Shown piece after piece: positions 45,578-54,629 of a stretch of DNA of 64,000 nucleotides. A model generated the notes under the pieces. That model ran no database searches. It saw nothing but the letters and a program-made list of their open reading frames with translations, and was not told the origin of the DNA. The stretch is taken from assembly GCF_030296595.1 (NCBI RefSeq), contig NZ_AP027731.1, positions 2,852,001 to 2,916,000 on the forward strand, read 5' to 3'. The position numbers were made by a program, and so were the translations under genes. Within the stretch, counting starts at the first letter, position 1. Every line of letters starts with the position of its first letter. Source of the DNA: Naasia aerilata (lineage in GTDB: Bacteria; Actinomycetota; Actinomycetes; Actinomycetales; Microbacteriaceae).

Positions 45578-47977
45578 ATGACGGTCGACGCCGGCGCCCC
45601 GCCCCTCGCGAGCGGGGCGCCGGCTCCCGACCCGGGCAGCGATGCGCTCGTGCGCGCGGACGGCGTGCAGCTGCTGGGGGAGATGGGCGGGTCCGGGTAC
45701 CGGACGCCGCCCGCTCTGGTGCGCCGCGGCGACGGGCAGGTCCTGCAGCTGACCCCGCTGCTCTACGCCGTCCTCGATGAGATCGATGGCAGAAGGACGC
45801 CTGCGGAGGTGGCCGACGCCGTCTCCGCTCGCCTCCGCCGGGCCGTCAGCGCGGACGACATCGGCACGCTGGTCACGTCGAAGCTCCTGCCGCTCGGCCT
45901 CCTGCGTCTGCCGGACGGCAGCGAGCCGGCCGTCAAGCGCGGCGACCCGCTGCTGCGCATGAGGTTCCGGATCGCGGTCACCGACGCGGAGCGCACCCGC
46001 AGGATCACCGCGCCGTTCGCCGCGCTCTTCACACCGTTCCTCGCCGTGCCGGTCCTCGCGGCGTTCGCCGTCATCTGCTGGTGGCTCCTCTTCGAGCGCG
46101 GTCTGGCGGCGGCCACCCGGCAGGCGTTCGACCGGCCCGCACTGCTGCTCCTCGTCTTCGTGATCACCCTGCTTTCGGCGGGCTTCCACGAGTTCGGGCA
46201 CGCGGCGGCGGCCACCCGGGGCGGAGCGGCACCGGGGAAGATGGGCGCGGGCCTCTACCTCGTGTGGCCGGCCTTCTACACCGATGTCACCGACTCGTAC
46301 CGCCTGGGCCGCTGGGGCCGCATCCGAACCGATCTCGGCGGTCTCTACTTCAACGCCATCGTCGCGGTCGTGGTCGTCGCGGTCTGGTTCGTCAGCCACG
46401 ACGAGGCGCTCCTGCTCGTCGTCGCGAGCCAGATCCTCCTCATGGTCCGCCAGCTGACGCCCATGGTCCGGTTCGACGGCTACCACGTGCTCGCCGACGT
46501 CACCGGCGTCCCCGACCTCTTCCAGCGGATCGGCCCCACCCTGCGCGGCCTGCTGCCCTGGCACTGGAAGGATGCCGACACGCGCGCGCTGAAGCCCGGC
46601 GCACGGATCACCATCACCGCGTGGGTCCTGATCGTGGTGCCGATGCTGCTGCTGAGCGTGGTGCTGATGATCCTCGGCTTCCCGCGCGTGGTCGGCACCG
46701 CCCTGGCCAGCGCAGCCAAGCAGTCCGCGGCGCTCGGGCACGCTGCGGGCGCGGGGGATGCGGGCGGCGTCGTCGTCGCGGCGCTCGCGATCGTGGCCAT
46801 CGCCATCCCGGTAGCAGGGATGGCCTACCTCCTCGTCCGCCTCGTGCGGCAGTCCGTGCGGGGCGCGTGGCGGCGGACCGAAGGGCGGCCGGTCCAGCGC
46901 ACCCTCGCCGGGCTCGTCGCGGTCGCGGTCATCGCCGCGCTCGGATTCGCCTGGTGGCCCTCCACCAGCACGTATCGCCCCGTGCAGTCCTACGAGGCGG
47001 GCACGGTGACTTCGGCGGTGCGGTCCCTCGCGCCCGGCACGGGCGCCGTCGCGGCCGGTGAGACGGGCCAGCAGGTCGTGCTGTGGCCCGGCGACGGACC
47101 GAAGCCGACCGCCGACGACCCGGCCCTCTCGCTCGTCCTGCTGCCCCGGACGGGGAGTGCGGGAACCGCCTCCGGAACGGCCGGCGACACGGCCACGGAC
47201 TCGGACACGGGCGCGGGCGCGGGCGCGGGCGGCGAGGCATCCGCGCCCGCGTGGGTGTTCCCCTTCGACCGGCCGGCCCCGCCCAAGGACGGCAGCAGCC
47301 AAGCTCTCGCCGTCAACACCACGGACGGCACCGTCGACTACGACGTGGCGTTCGCGCTCGTCTGGGTCGAGGACGACACCGTGGACACGACGAACGAGGC
47401 GTACGCGTTCGCAAGCTGCACCGGCTGCGCGGCCGTCGCGGTCGGCTTCCAGGTCGTCCTCGTCGTCGGGCAGGCGGACGTGGTCGTGCCGCAGAACCTC
47501 GCGGAAGCGGTCAACTACAACTGCGTCGACTGCGTCACCTACGCGCTCGCCTCCCAACTGGTGCTGACGCTGAGCGGCCCGCTCAGCGACGCGACCATGA
47601 CCGACCTGGCGGCCCTCTGGCAGGAACTCGCCGAGTTCGGTCAGAACATCCAGAACATCCCGCTCGCGGACCTCCAGGCGCGGCTCGACGACATCAAGAG
47701 CCGCATCGCGGCGACGATCCAGAAGGATCCGAGCGCCGTCCCCGCAGCGACAGCGCCGACTCCGATGCCGACACCGTCGATCGCGCCCACCCCCGACGCG
47801 ACCCCGGAGCCGGAGGAGGAGACCCCCGCCACGGACGCGGACGACGAGCCGGCGCCGGAGGAGACGGCACCCGCTGACCCCGAACCAGCGGAGCCGGAGC
47901 CCGTACCCTCGGCGGCGCCGTCCACGGAACCCGAGCCGACGCCGTCCGACACCCCCGCCACCGCACCCGCGGGCTGA
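45578..47977 (+). CDS. PqqD-like plus M50-like membrane metalloprotease with long C-terminal domain
   Basis: This is a 799-residue 'peptide zinc metalloprotease' relative. Residues ~45-112 resemble a PqqD/RRE peptide-binding winged helix (LTPLLYAVLDEIDGRRTPAE). A multi-TM region follows with HEFGH at 204-208 in SAGFHEFGHAAAA, the zinc site of site-2 proteases. The family blocks DLGGLYFNAIVA and MVRFDGYHVLAD come after it. Beyond two more TM helices there is an extracytoplasmic domain with CTGC and CVDC pairs (AFASCTGCAAVAVGFQVVL). A Pro/Glu/Thr-rich tail of about 90 residues ends the protein. RRE plus M50 suggests recognition and processing or export of a peptide, possibly the protein encoded just upstream. 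Confidence 0.8.
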   Translation: MTVDAGAPPLASGAPAPDPGSDALVRADGVQLLGEMGGSGYRTPPALVRRGDGQVLQLTPLLYAVLDEIDGRRTPAEVADAVSARLRRAVSADDIGTLVTSKLLPLGLLRLPDGSEPAVKRGDPLLRMRFRIAVTDAERTRRITAPFAALFTPFLAVPVLAAFAVICWWLLFERGLAAATRQAFDRPALLLLVFVITLLSAGFHEFGHAAAATRGGAAPGKMGAGLYLVWPAFYTDVTDSYRLGRWGRIRTDLGGLYFNAIVAVVVVAVWFVSHDEALLLVVASQILLMVRQLTPMVRFDGYHVLADVTGVPDLFQRIGPTLRGLLPWHWKDADTRALKPGARITITAWVLIVVPMLLLSVVLMILGFPRVVGTALASAAKQSAALGHAAGAGDAGGVVVAALAIVAIAIPVAGMAYLLVRLVRQSVRGAWRRTEGRPVQRTLAGLVAVAVIAALGFAWWPSTSTYRPVQSYEAGTVTSAVRSLAPGTGAVAAGETGQQVVLWPGDGPKPTADDPALSLVLLPRTGSAGTASGTAGDTATDSDTGAGAGAGGEASAPAWVFPFDRPAPPKDGSSQALAVNTTDGTVDYDVAFALVWVEDDTVDTTNEAYAFASCTGCAAVAVGFQVVLVVGQADVVVPQNLAEAVNYNCVDCVTYALASQLVLTLSGPLSDATMTDLAALWQELAEFGQNIQNIPLADLQARLDDIKSRIAATIQKDPSAVPAATAPTPMPTPSIAPTPDATPEPEEETPATDADDEPAPEETAPADPEPAEPEPVPSAAPSTEPEPTPSDTPATAPAG

Positions 47978-48008
47978 GCTCCGGAAGCCGGGCGGGGCTT
48001 GCGCCTCG

Positions 48009-48362
48009 CTACTCCGGCAACTCGATGTTGTAGGAGCGGATCTCCGTCAGCATCCCGTCGGTGAACTCGTAGATGTCGCAGGATGCGACGACCGTGCGGT
48101 CCCCGTCCGCCGCGACGTACTCGGCCACGCTGTCCACGACCACGGCGTCGCCGGCCACGAAGGTGCGGAACGAGCGGAAGTCGGAGGTGGTGGAGGCCAC
48201 CTCCGCCGCGGTCGCCTGGAGGAGCGTGATCACGGCGTCCTTGCCGCGGATCGGCTCCTCTCCGACCAGCGTCCACACGATGTCGTCGGCGAGGGACGGA
48301 AGGGCTGCTTCGAAGGAGTGCCCGGAGATGGCGCGGGCGACATCCTCATTGGTATCGGCCAT
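48009..48362 (-). CDS. SnoaL/NTF2-like protein
   Basis: This 117-residue protein has a cone-shaped NTF2 fold. It starts with an N-terminal helix (NEDVARAISGHSFEAALPSLAD) and then DIVWTLVGEEPIRGKDAV. Strands follow with SVAEYVAADGDRTVVASCDIYEFTDGMLTEIRSY. This family includes polyketide cyclases, isomerases and many uncharacterised proteins; the pocket residues are not enough to name a reaction. ATG 48362 is followed by a normal-length product. It is a single gene, convergent with the M50 operon and divergent from the G5 protein. Confidence 0.78.
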   Translation of the reverse strand: MADTNEDVARAISGHSFEAALPSLADDIVWTLVGEEPIRGKDAVITLLQATAAEVASTTSDFRSFRTFVAGDAVVVDSVAEYVAADGDRTVVASCDIYEFTDGMLTEIRSYNIELPE

Positions 48363-48497
48363 GGGCTCACTCTCGCACCCTCCGAACGCGGATCACCAGG
48401 GTTGCGGGGCGCGCCGCGATCTGTCGTGTCGGAGTGGCGGCAAAGCACCGGGGCACACCATCCTGAGGCATTGCCCCTTTCTCAACGAGGAGATCGC

Positions 48498-49166
48498 GTG
48501 AATCGACCCCGGCGCACCGCCAAGCTGAGCGACCTGATCCGCCCGCGCACCATCGGCTTCGCCGTCGGCGCCGTCATCGTCCTCGCCTTCGGTACAGCCG
48601 CCATCGCCGGGAACAGTGGCCGGACCGAGCTCGCGCAGGACGTATCGGCGGTCGGCGAGTTCAGCACGCCGACTGCCGCCCCCGCACCCGCGCCAGCGCC
48701 GAAGAAGACGCCCACGGAGACCTTCACGACTGCCGTTGCCACCGAGGCCGTGCCGTATGCGCAGACCGCGGTGGACGACCCGAACCGGGACGCCGGCACC
48801 AGCGTGATCACCCAGGTGGGGGCGAACGGCGTCCGCACCAAGACCTTCCGAGTCACCTTGCACGACGGCAAGGAGGTCTCCCGGGAGCAGGTCAGCGACA
48901 TCGTGACGACGCCGGCGGTCGACGAGGTGACCGCAGTAGGAAGCTACGTGGCGCCCGTGGTCGAAGCGCCTGCACCCGCCCCGGCCCCGGTGGACAACGG
49001 CTGCGACCCCAACTACTCAGGCCAGTGCGTCCCGATCGCCTCGGACGTGGACTGCGCAGGCGGGAGCGGCAACGGCCCGGCCTACACGGGCGGACCGGTC
49101 TACGTCGTCGGCACCGACGTCTACCAGCTCGATCGCGACGGGGACGGGGTCGCCTGCGACGCCTAG
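48498..49166 (+). CDS. Exported G5-domain protein with excalibur-like C-terminus
   Basis: This 222-residue protein has an N-terminal TM/signal helix (residues ~19-40, FAVGAVIVLAFGTAAIAG) and a Pro/Ala linker. Its G5 domain (TFTTAVATEAVPY to the VTAVGSY end) has the usual pattern of alternating strands. After a second Pro/Ala linker, a Cys-rich tail ends QLDRDGDGVACDA, an excalibur-type calcium motif. I chose GTG 48498 because GAGGAG lies just upstream. G5 domains bind cell-wall sugars, so it is likely a wall-associated protein; the molecular activity is unknown. It resembles the C-terminal part of the HNH protein at 0.9-1.9 kb only in the calcium motif. Confidence 0.83.
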   Translation: MNRPRRTAKLSDLIRPRTIGFAVGAVIVLAFGTAAIAGNSGRTELAQDVSAVGEFSTPTAAPAPAPAPKKTPTETFTTAVATEAVPYAQTAVDDPNRDAGTSVITQVGANGVRTKTFRVTLHDGKEVSREQVSDIVTTPAVDEVTAVGSYVAPVVEAPAPAPAPVDNGCDPNYSGQCVPIASDVDCAGGSGNGPAYTGGPVYVVGTDVYQLDRDGDGVACDA

Positions 49167-49183
49167 CCGTGTGTCGCAGCGGC

Positions 49184-50337
49184 TCAGAAGAGCGACGAGA
49201 AGAAGGTGTCCCAGATCCACCAGGCGGTGATGGCGACTCCGAGGACGATCGCAAGCCACGGCGTCCGCCGGCGCAGCCGGCGGCCGGGCGGAGCGACCTC
49301 GTTGCGCAGGCGGTCGCCGACCCGCTCGTCGGCGTAGCGGGCGGTCTGGTGCAGGGTCTTGGCGCCGACCGTGGCGACGATCGCGCGCATCCGCTCGTAG
49401 GTCGCGGGGGAGAGGAGGTCGAACGGGGTGGCCGAGTAGATGAACATCGTGTCGTCCACGATCTCCACGTCGAAGCCGCCCGCCTCGTCGATCAGCAGCG
49501 CCATGAGGTCCGGCGTGAAGACGTAGAGCGCGTCCCGCTCGTACTCCTGGGGCGCGTACAGCGTGAAGTGCCGGTCGAAGTCGCCCTCGAGCGAGAGCAC
49601 CTGATCGCGATCGAACTGGATCGGCAGGTTGCTGCTCCGGATGCCGAAGACGCTGCAGTCGTTGGCGCGGGAGTCGAGGAGCATGTGCGGCATGTTCCGG
49701 TCGAGCCCCACGGCGATGTATCCCCAGCGGTGGACGGTGACGGTCTTGTTCTCGCCGCTCGACTCGACCACGTACCGGTAGTTGCCGATCTCGGTGTGCC
49801 GGCCCGCGGCCGAGCTGAGCCGGCGCTCGGCGACGCGCCTCGTGCCCACCTGGAAGACGGAGCCGGGGTAGGCGACCGACTCCTCGTGGCCGTAGACGAG
49901 GCCGTTCGCGGCCGCGAAGCGGGTGAGGCGCAGCGCGGCCTCCCACCAGCCGCGCGGGAAGCCCAGGTTGAGGATCAGCCGCAGGACGCCGAAGACGACG
50001 ACCCCGGCCACGACGAGCCAGAAGGCGAAGACGCCGAGCGAGATCAGGTTGAAGGGGAAGGGCGCCTCGAACAGGCCGCGGAAGACGGCGCCCGAGATGG
50101 AGCCGAGCTGCGGACCGAGGATCAGGGCGACGAAAGCGAAGCCGATGGCGGGCACGATGGCCGGGATCAGGCGGCCGGCGGCCGCGGGGCCGGTGCCCGT
50201 CCCGGTCGGATCGGGTCGCCGCGACCAGGGGCTCCCGCAGCCTTCGACCGGCGGCGGAACTCCTCGATCTCCGCGCGGGTGACGGGTGCGGTGAGCGGCG
50301 CGTAGTCGGGATGCACGGCGGGCACGTCGGCGGTCAT
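49184..50337 (-). CDS. Hypothetical membrane protein (one apparent frameshift)
   Basis: This protein of about 384 residues is of unrecognised family. Starting from ATG 50337, preceded by AGGAGG, the N-terminus reads MTADVPAVHPDYAPLTAPV and EIEEFRRRSKAAGAPG. The frame then shifts near 50210 and continues with two TM helices (LIPAIVPAIGFAFVALILG and LISLGVFAFWLVVAGVVVF). A cytoplasmic domain with WWEAALRLTRFAAANGLVYG and several beta strands follows, and a final TM helix (TPWLAIVLGVAITAWWIW) lies at the C-terminus. A sorting, lipid or stress role cannot be judged. The convergent neighbour is the G5 gene, only 17 bases away. Confidence 0.7.
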
Positions 50338-50529
50338 CCTGCCTCCTCGCCCGCGGGCCGAGTCGCCGCGACGCGCTCAGAGTAGCGAGCGAGCGGCGGC
50401 CGGTGGGAGTACGGTCGGCCGCCCGCTGAGGGACAGCGCTCAACGATGTCGGACGCCCAGTGCACTGTGAGCCTCCGGCCCTAGCGTCGGGGCGGAGCGG
50501 CGACCGCCGCAGAGACGAAGGAGGAGCAC

Positions 50530-51018
50530 GTGACGACGGCGACGAAGGACGAGCTGGAACAGATCGGCACAATCATCAAGGGCTCGCGCATCGCGGTGCT
50601 CACCACGATGACCGAGGACGGGCGGCTGGTCAGCCGGCCGCTCGCGACGGTCGACGTCGAATTCGACGGCGACGTGTGGTTCTTCGTCTCGGACGACTCC
50701 GAGAAGGTGCACCAGATCCAGCATGACAGCCACGTGAACGTGTCCTTCGAGTCGGGCAAGGGATACCTCTCGCTCTCCGGCCGGGCCCAGCTCGTGCACG
50801 ACCGGGCGAAGATCGACGAGTACTGGAACGCGGGCGCCCAGGCCTGGTTCAAGGACGGCAAGGACGACCCGCACATCGCCCTCCTCAAGGTGAACGCGGA
50901 GAGCGCGGAGTTCTGGGCGATGACCGACCCGAAGCCGGTCGCTCTGCTGAAGTACGCGAAGGCGGCGGTCACCGGCGGGCAGCCCGACGTGGGGGAGAAC
51001 CACTCGGTCTCGCTCTGA
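50530..51018 (+). CDS. PNPOx-like general stress protein (FMN split barrel)
   Basis: This 162-residue protein has the pyridoxamine-phosphate-oxidase-like split-barrel fold (general stress protein 26 type). Markers are RIAVLTTMTEDGRLVSRPLATV, DGDVWFFVSDDSEKVHQI and VNVSFESGKGYLSLSGRA. The family binds FMN or related flavins and dimerises. The GTG start has GGAGGAG a few bases upstream. Despite the fold name, nothing links it to the vitamin B6 cluster 12 kb away. It precedes the small TfoX-like gene on the same strand by 53 bases. Confidence 0.85.
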   Translation: MTTATKDELEQIGTIIKGSRIAVLTTMTEDGRLVSRPLATVDVEFDGDVWFFVSDDSEKVHQIQHDSHVNVSFESGKGYLSLSGRAQLVHDRAKIDEYWNAGAQAWFKDGKDDPHIALLKVNAESAEFWAMTDPKPVALLKYAKAAVTGGQPDVGENHSVSL

Positions 51019-51071
51019 GAGGCGGAGCCCGGCAGGATGGCGTCGACGAGCCCCGGCCGGAAGGAGATCCC

Positions 51072-51401
51072 GTGAAGCAGGACGCCACGACGCCGGAGGC
51101 GGAGGCGCAGTTCGACGAGGTGCTGGCCGCGCTCGGGCCGGACGTGAAGCGCTCCCAGATGATGGGACGGCCGTGCATCACGACGGGCGGCAAGATGGTG
51201 GCCTGCCTGACGCAGGACCGGCTCGCCGTCAAGCTCGGCCGGGACAGCGACGTCTTCGCCTCCGCCCTCCGCCTCGACGGGGCGATGGTGTTCGAGCCGG
51301 GTCCCGGACGCCAGTTCAAGGACTGGGTGGCGGTGCCGCTGTCCGAGGCTGACGAGTGGGTCCGGCTCGCCGTCGCGGCAGTCGAGCACCAGCGGGGCTG
51401 A
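51072..51401 (+). CDS. Small TfoX/YjbR-like hypothetical protein
   Basis: This is a 109-residue protein with a start GTGAAGC... reading MKQDATTPEAEAQFDEV and an AAGGAGATCCC ribosome binding site. It contains SQMMGRPCITTGGKMVACL, DRLAVKLG and a GRQFKDWVAVP segment. That overall pattern resembles small TfoX N-terminal-like/cupredoxin-size proteins widespread in actinobacteria. No catalytic residues are evident and it is probably cytoplasmic. It may be co-transcribed with the PNPOx-like gene. Confidence 0.65.
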   Translation: MKQDATTPEAEAQFDEVLAALGPDVKRSQMMGRPCITTGGKMVACLTQDRLAVKLGRDSDVFASALRLDGAMVFEPGPGRQFKDWVAVPLSEADEWVRLAVAAVEHQRG

Positions 51402-51512
51402 GGCGACTCATCGGATGCCCCGACGGGCCACCGAGCCGCCGTCCCGGGGTGGGTCCTCAACTGGGGCGGGAGAGGACGCGGGACGGCGGCTCGGCGGGAT
51501 CGCGACCCCCGG

Positions 51513-52930
51513 TCAGTCCTCCGGCACGGACAGCAGAAGCGCCTCGCGGATGGGCCGCGCGGCGCGCAGCACCGAGTCCGGATCGTAGGTCTCGATGAGG
51601 TCGGCGAGCCGCTCGAGCGTCTCGCGATCGTAGGTGCGGACGACGTCGTGCGGGTCGTCGCTGGCGGCGAAGTTCGGCAGGGTGCCCCCGGTCGTCCACG
51701 GCTCGATGAGCCGCCCGATGTCCTCGGCGTTCCGGATCGTGGCCTCGGCATCCGGCCCGGCCGGGATCCCGATGCTGAGGTAGGAGTACTCCGCGTCCCG
51801 GTGGCAGAGGGCGCTGGCGTGCTCCTGCGCCATGGCGACGGCGCCGCCGAGCTGGCGGATCTCCACCATCAGCTGCCGGCAGTCGTCGGCATCGGGCCCG
51901 GCCGCAGCGAGGAGGGCATCCAGCACGTCGTCGTTGAGCTCGTCCAGGAGGGCCGCGTGCTCGTGCACGGGCAGGGGGTCGCTGGGGTCGGCGTGGATGC
52001 GGCGCAGCTCGGTGTACGGCATGGGGCCGACCATCGCGAGCACCGGCGGTGCGGCGGCGAGCATTGGCGCGAACACGCGCTGGCCGTCAGCGGGGTCGCC
52101 GATCCAGGCGAAGCGCACCGCGACCGACATCCTCCCCGCCAGCTGCCAGGGCACGAAGGGCACGTCGGGCAGGCGGAGGATCGCGATCGAGGTGGTGCCC
52201 TCCTCGATGAGGGAGGGGCACCACTCCGCCCAGGTGTCGAGCACCTTCTCGGCGTCCGCGCCGTCGAAGTAGACGGCACCTCCGTAGATCTCCACCAGGT
52301 GGACGAGGTCGAACTCCACGGCGGTGACGATCCCCAGAGCCCCCTTGCCGCCGCGGAGCGCCCAGAACAGGTCCGGGTGCTCGGTGGGGGTGACCCGGCG
52401 GAACTCTCCGTCGCCGGTGACGACCTCGATCGCCCGGATCCGGTCGGCGGCCACTCCGTAGGTGCGCGCGACCGGGCCGATGCCGCCGCCGGTGAGGTAG
52501 CCGACGATTCCGACGTCGGGGGAGGAGCCGGCGAGGGGAGCCAGCCCGAACACGGCGGCCTCCTGCAGCACCCGGTCCCACCGGACGCCCGCTCCGACGC
52601 GCACCCACGCCTCGTCGGGGTGCACCGTGAGCTCGTCCAGCCGGCCGGTATGCACGAGCAGGACGTTCTCCAGGTGGTTGATGATCCCGTGGCCGGTCAG
52701 CCGAACGCCGACCTCGATGCCGTGCGAGCCGGCGAACCGGATCGCGGCGGCGACGTCTTCGGGTGACGCCGCCTCCACGACCGCGAGCGGAGAGGTCTGC
52801 TCGGCGAGGTTGAAGGGGTGGCCAGGTGGAGGAACTCGGCGGTACCGGGTCGGTGCAGCGCGCCGTCGAGCTGCTCGGAGAGCTCGTCGAAGGGCGCGGA
52901 GGCGGTGGGACTTTCGGGCGCGATGGTCAT
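51513..52930 (-). CDS. FAD-binding BBE/PCMH-type oxidoreductase (one apparent frameshift)
   Basis: This flavoprotein of about 470 residues has an FAD_binding_4 (PCMH) domain and a berberine-bridge-like C-terminus. Features are the VEAASPEDVAAAIRFAGSHG strand, VRLTGHG in place of the His-bearing flavinylation motif, GSSPDVGIVGYLTGGGIG and LFWALRGGKGALGIVTAVEF. The usual R-G-G-x-H motif for covalent FAD reads LTGHG-like here, so covalent attachment is uncertain. The N-terminus (MTIAPESPTASAPFDELSEQLDGA, from ATG 52930) is in another frame. The shift lies near 52820 in a C run, before NLAEQTSPLAVVEAA. It oxidises an unknown alcohol or sugar and stands alone. Confidence 0.8.
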
Positions 52931-53409
52931 CGGTCGTCCTCGAGGGTGAGCGGGCGGGGTGGGGGCAACTCCGGCCGGAGGAGGGCGCGCTTCGGCTCCC
53001 GTTGAGGTGGTCGGGATGGCCACCGGCGGGGGTTCAAGCCGCGTCACTGCGGCGGACCTGTTCATGGTGGACCCCGGAAAATCGGGGCGAAAGTAGACGC
53101 CCCTGTACGTGGGCGCGCAATGGGGCGTGTCGCTCGCCGACGGGGGCGGGACACGCGGGAACAGACCGTTCTACTTGCGTGGCACAGCGAGGATGCGTAG
53201 GTCCTTTGTCCCGCCGGGACGCCGAAAGCCGCCGTCGGGCCGGTGCACGGAACCCGTTCCTTCCCCGCCGTTCCGGGCCGATACCCGTGCCCGGCCCTCC
53301 GCCGCGGGCTCTTCCGACATTGCGGTGCGGGTTCTCGGACCCGGCAGCACCGAGCGAGCGGGGTACACCGGGAGTGGAACGGGCGCGCTGTCGCTGGAAG
53401 GATGACGCC
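52931..53409. other. Long intergenic region with short hairpins
   Basis: No gene is evident in these ~480 bases. Local stems include CCCCG/CGGGG (53072-53087), an alternative GGGGCG/CGCCCC (53084-53103) and GCGTGTC/GACACGC (53125-53156). The first two share bases and are mutually exclusive. AGGTCCTTTGTCCCGC at 53199-53214 loosely resembles a DosR-type box. A structured leader of the HhH-GPD gene is possible but not established. Confidence 0.3.
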
Positions 53410-53982
53410 ATGCCCGACCTGCACATCACCGCCAATCCCGACGCCGACGCGCTGCTCTCGAGCGATCCGCTCGCCCTGCTGATCGGGATGCTGCTCGACC
53501 AGCAGATTCCGATGGAGACCGCGTTCGCGGGGCCGCTGAAGCTGCGCGACCGGCTCGGCTCGCTGGACGCGGCGGCCATCGCCGGGGAGTCGGAGGAGCG
53601 GCTCACCGAGGTGTTCCGGACTCCGCCCGCCGTGCACCGCTTCCCGGGCTCGATGGCGAGCCGGACGCAAGCGCTCTGCGCGGCGATCGCGGAGGAGTGG
53701 GGCGGCGACGCGTCGGCGATCTGGACGCGGGACGCGCCGGACGGCCCCGAGGTGCTCCGCCGGCTCAAGGCCCTGCCTGGCTTCGGCGAGCAGAAGGCGA
53801 AGATCTTCCTCGCGCTCCTCGGCAAGCAGTACGGCGTCGATCCGGCAGGCTGGCGGGACGCCGCCGGCGCGTACGGCGAGGAGGGCAGCTACCGGTCGGT
53901 CGCCGACATCGTGGACCCGGACTCGCTCACGAAGGTGCGCGAGACGAAGCGCGCGGCGAAGGCGGCCGCGAAGAAGGCCTGA
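53410..53982 (+). CDS. HhH-GPD-type DNA glycosylase-like protein
   Basis: This 190-residue protein is of the helix-hairpin-helix base-excision glycosylase superfamily. PLALLIGMLLDQQIPMETAF is the substrate-side helix, and the hairpin LKALPGFGEQKAKIFLALLG follows, where the LPGFGxxKA loop binds DNA backbone. The catalytic Asp/Lys expected after the hairpin are not clearly in the usual positions (YGVDPAGW supplies an Asp). The C-terminus is Lys/Ala-rich (AKAAAKKA), good for non-specific DNA contact. The ATG follows GGAAGG by 8 bases. It is the short actinobacterial form, and the substrate base is unknown. Confidence 0.83.
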   Translation: MPDLHITANPDADALLSSDPLALLIGMLLDQQIPMETAFAGPLKLRDRLGSLDAAAIAGESEERLTEVFRTPPAVHRFPGSMASRTQALCAAIAEEWGGDASAIWTRDAPDGPEVLRRLKALPGFGEQKAKIFLALLGKQYGVDPAGWRDAAGAYGEEGSYRSVADIVDPDSLTKVRETKRAAKAAAKKA

Positions 53983-54060
53983 CGCGGGCGCCGAGGTGGC
54001 GCGTGTTGTCGTTTCCAGCGCGAGGTGGCAGCACCTGGTGTCACCTCGGTCGGAAGCCGG

Positions 54061-54531
54061 TCAGCGCAGGCGCTTCCGCATCTGCATCGAGTGGACGCCG
54101 TAGCCGAGCGAGTCGTAGAGCGCCTGCGCCGCCGCATTGAAGCCGAACACGTTGAGGCCGAGGACCGTCCCGCCCAGCTTGCGGACCTCCTCCTCGGCCA
54201 GCAGCATCGCCTGCCGCCCGTAGCCGCGGCGCCGGTACTCGGGGAGGATGGCGATGTCGTACACCCACCATGATCGGCCGTCGGGGATCTGTGGATGCGG
54301 GCCGAGCCAGAGTCCGCCGACCTGCACGTCGTCCGCGATCACCTGGTAGACGAAGTGTCCCGCGAGCGGCGTGCCCTCCGGGAAGAAGCTGAGCATGGAG
54401 CGCTCGGCGTGGGCGTGGGCCTGCTCCGCCGTCTCACCGGCGGCCTCGCGCGACTCGGCGTAGGCGAAGACCTTGTCGGCCATCCACCCGTCCAGGCGCT
54501 CCCCGGGCATCGGGGCCAGCTCCACTGCCAC
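54061..54531 (-). CDS. GNAT-family N-acetyltransferase
   Basis: This is a 156-residue acetyltransferase starting at GTG 54531. The acetyl-CoA loop is seen in YDIAILPEYRRRGYGRQAM (R-R-x-G-x-G) after the central strand, and the final NVFGFNAAAQALYDSLGY is the family's C-terminal AYxxxGF-type element. The N-terminal ~60 residues are a helical extension. The substrate is not evident; members acetylate amines on small molecules or protein N-termini. It is a single gene, convergent with the HhH-GPD gene. Confidence 0.87.
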   Translation of the reverse strand: MAVELAPMPGERLDGWMADKVFAYAESREAAGETAEQAHAHAERSMLSFFPEGTPLAGHFVYQVIADDVQVGGLWLGPHPQIPDGRSWWVYDIAILPEYRRRGYGRQAMLLAEEEVRKLGGTVLGLNVFGFNAAAQALYDSLGYGVHSMQMRKRLR

Positions 54532-54629
54532 CCCCTCAGGGTGTCACCGGAGGCTGTGCGCACCAGGGGGTGTCGCAGGTTGGGGCGGGGGACGGACGCC
54601 CCCGCCGGGCGCCGGGCGCGGCGTGCGCC

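Noticed and set aside
50530..51018. PNPOx-like gene as part of vitamin B6 metabolism
   Set aside because: It belongs to the general-stress FMN split-barrel group and is 12 kb from the B6 cluster with no shared motif.
53199..53214. DosR-like box AGGTCCTTTGTCCCGC
   Set aside because: It matches the known dormancy-regulator consensus only loosely and lies ~200 bases from the nearest start without a nearby promoter pattern.
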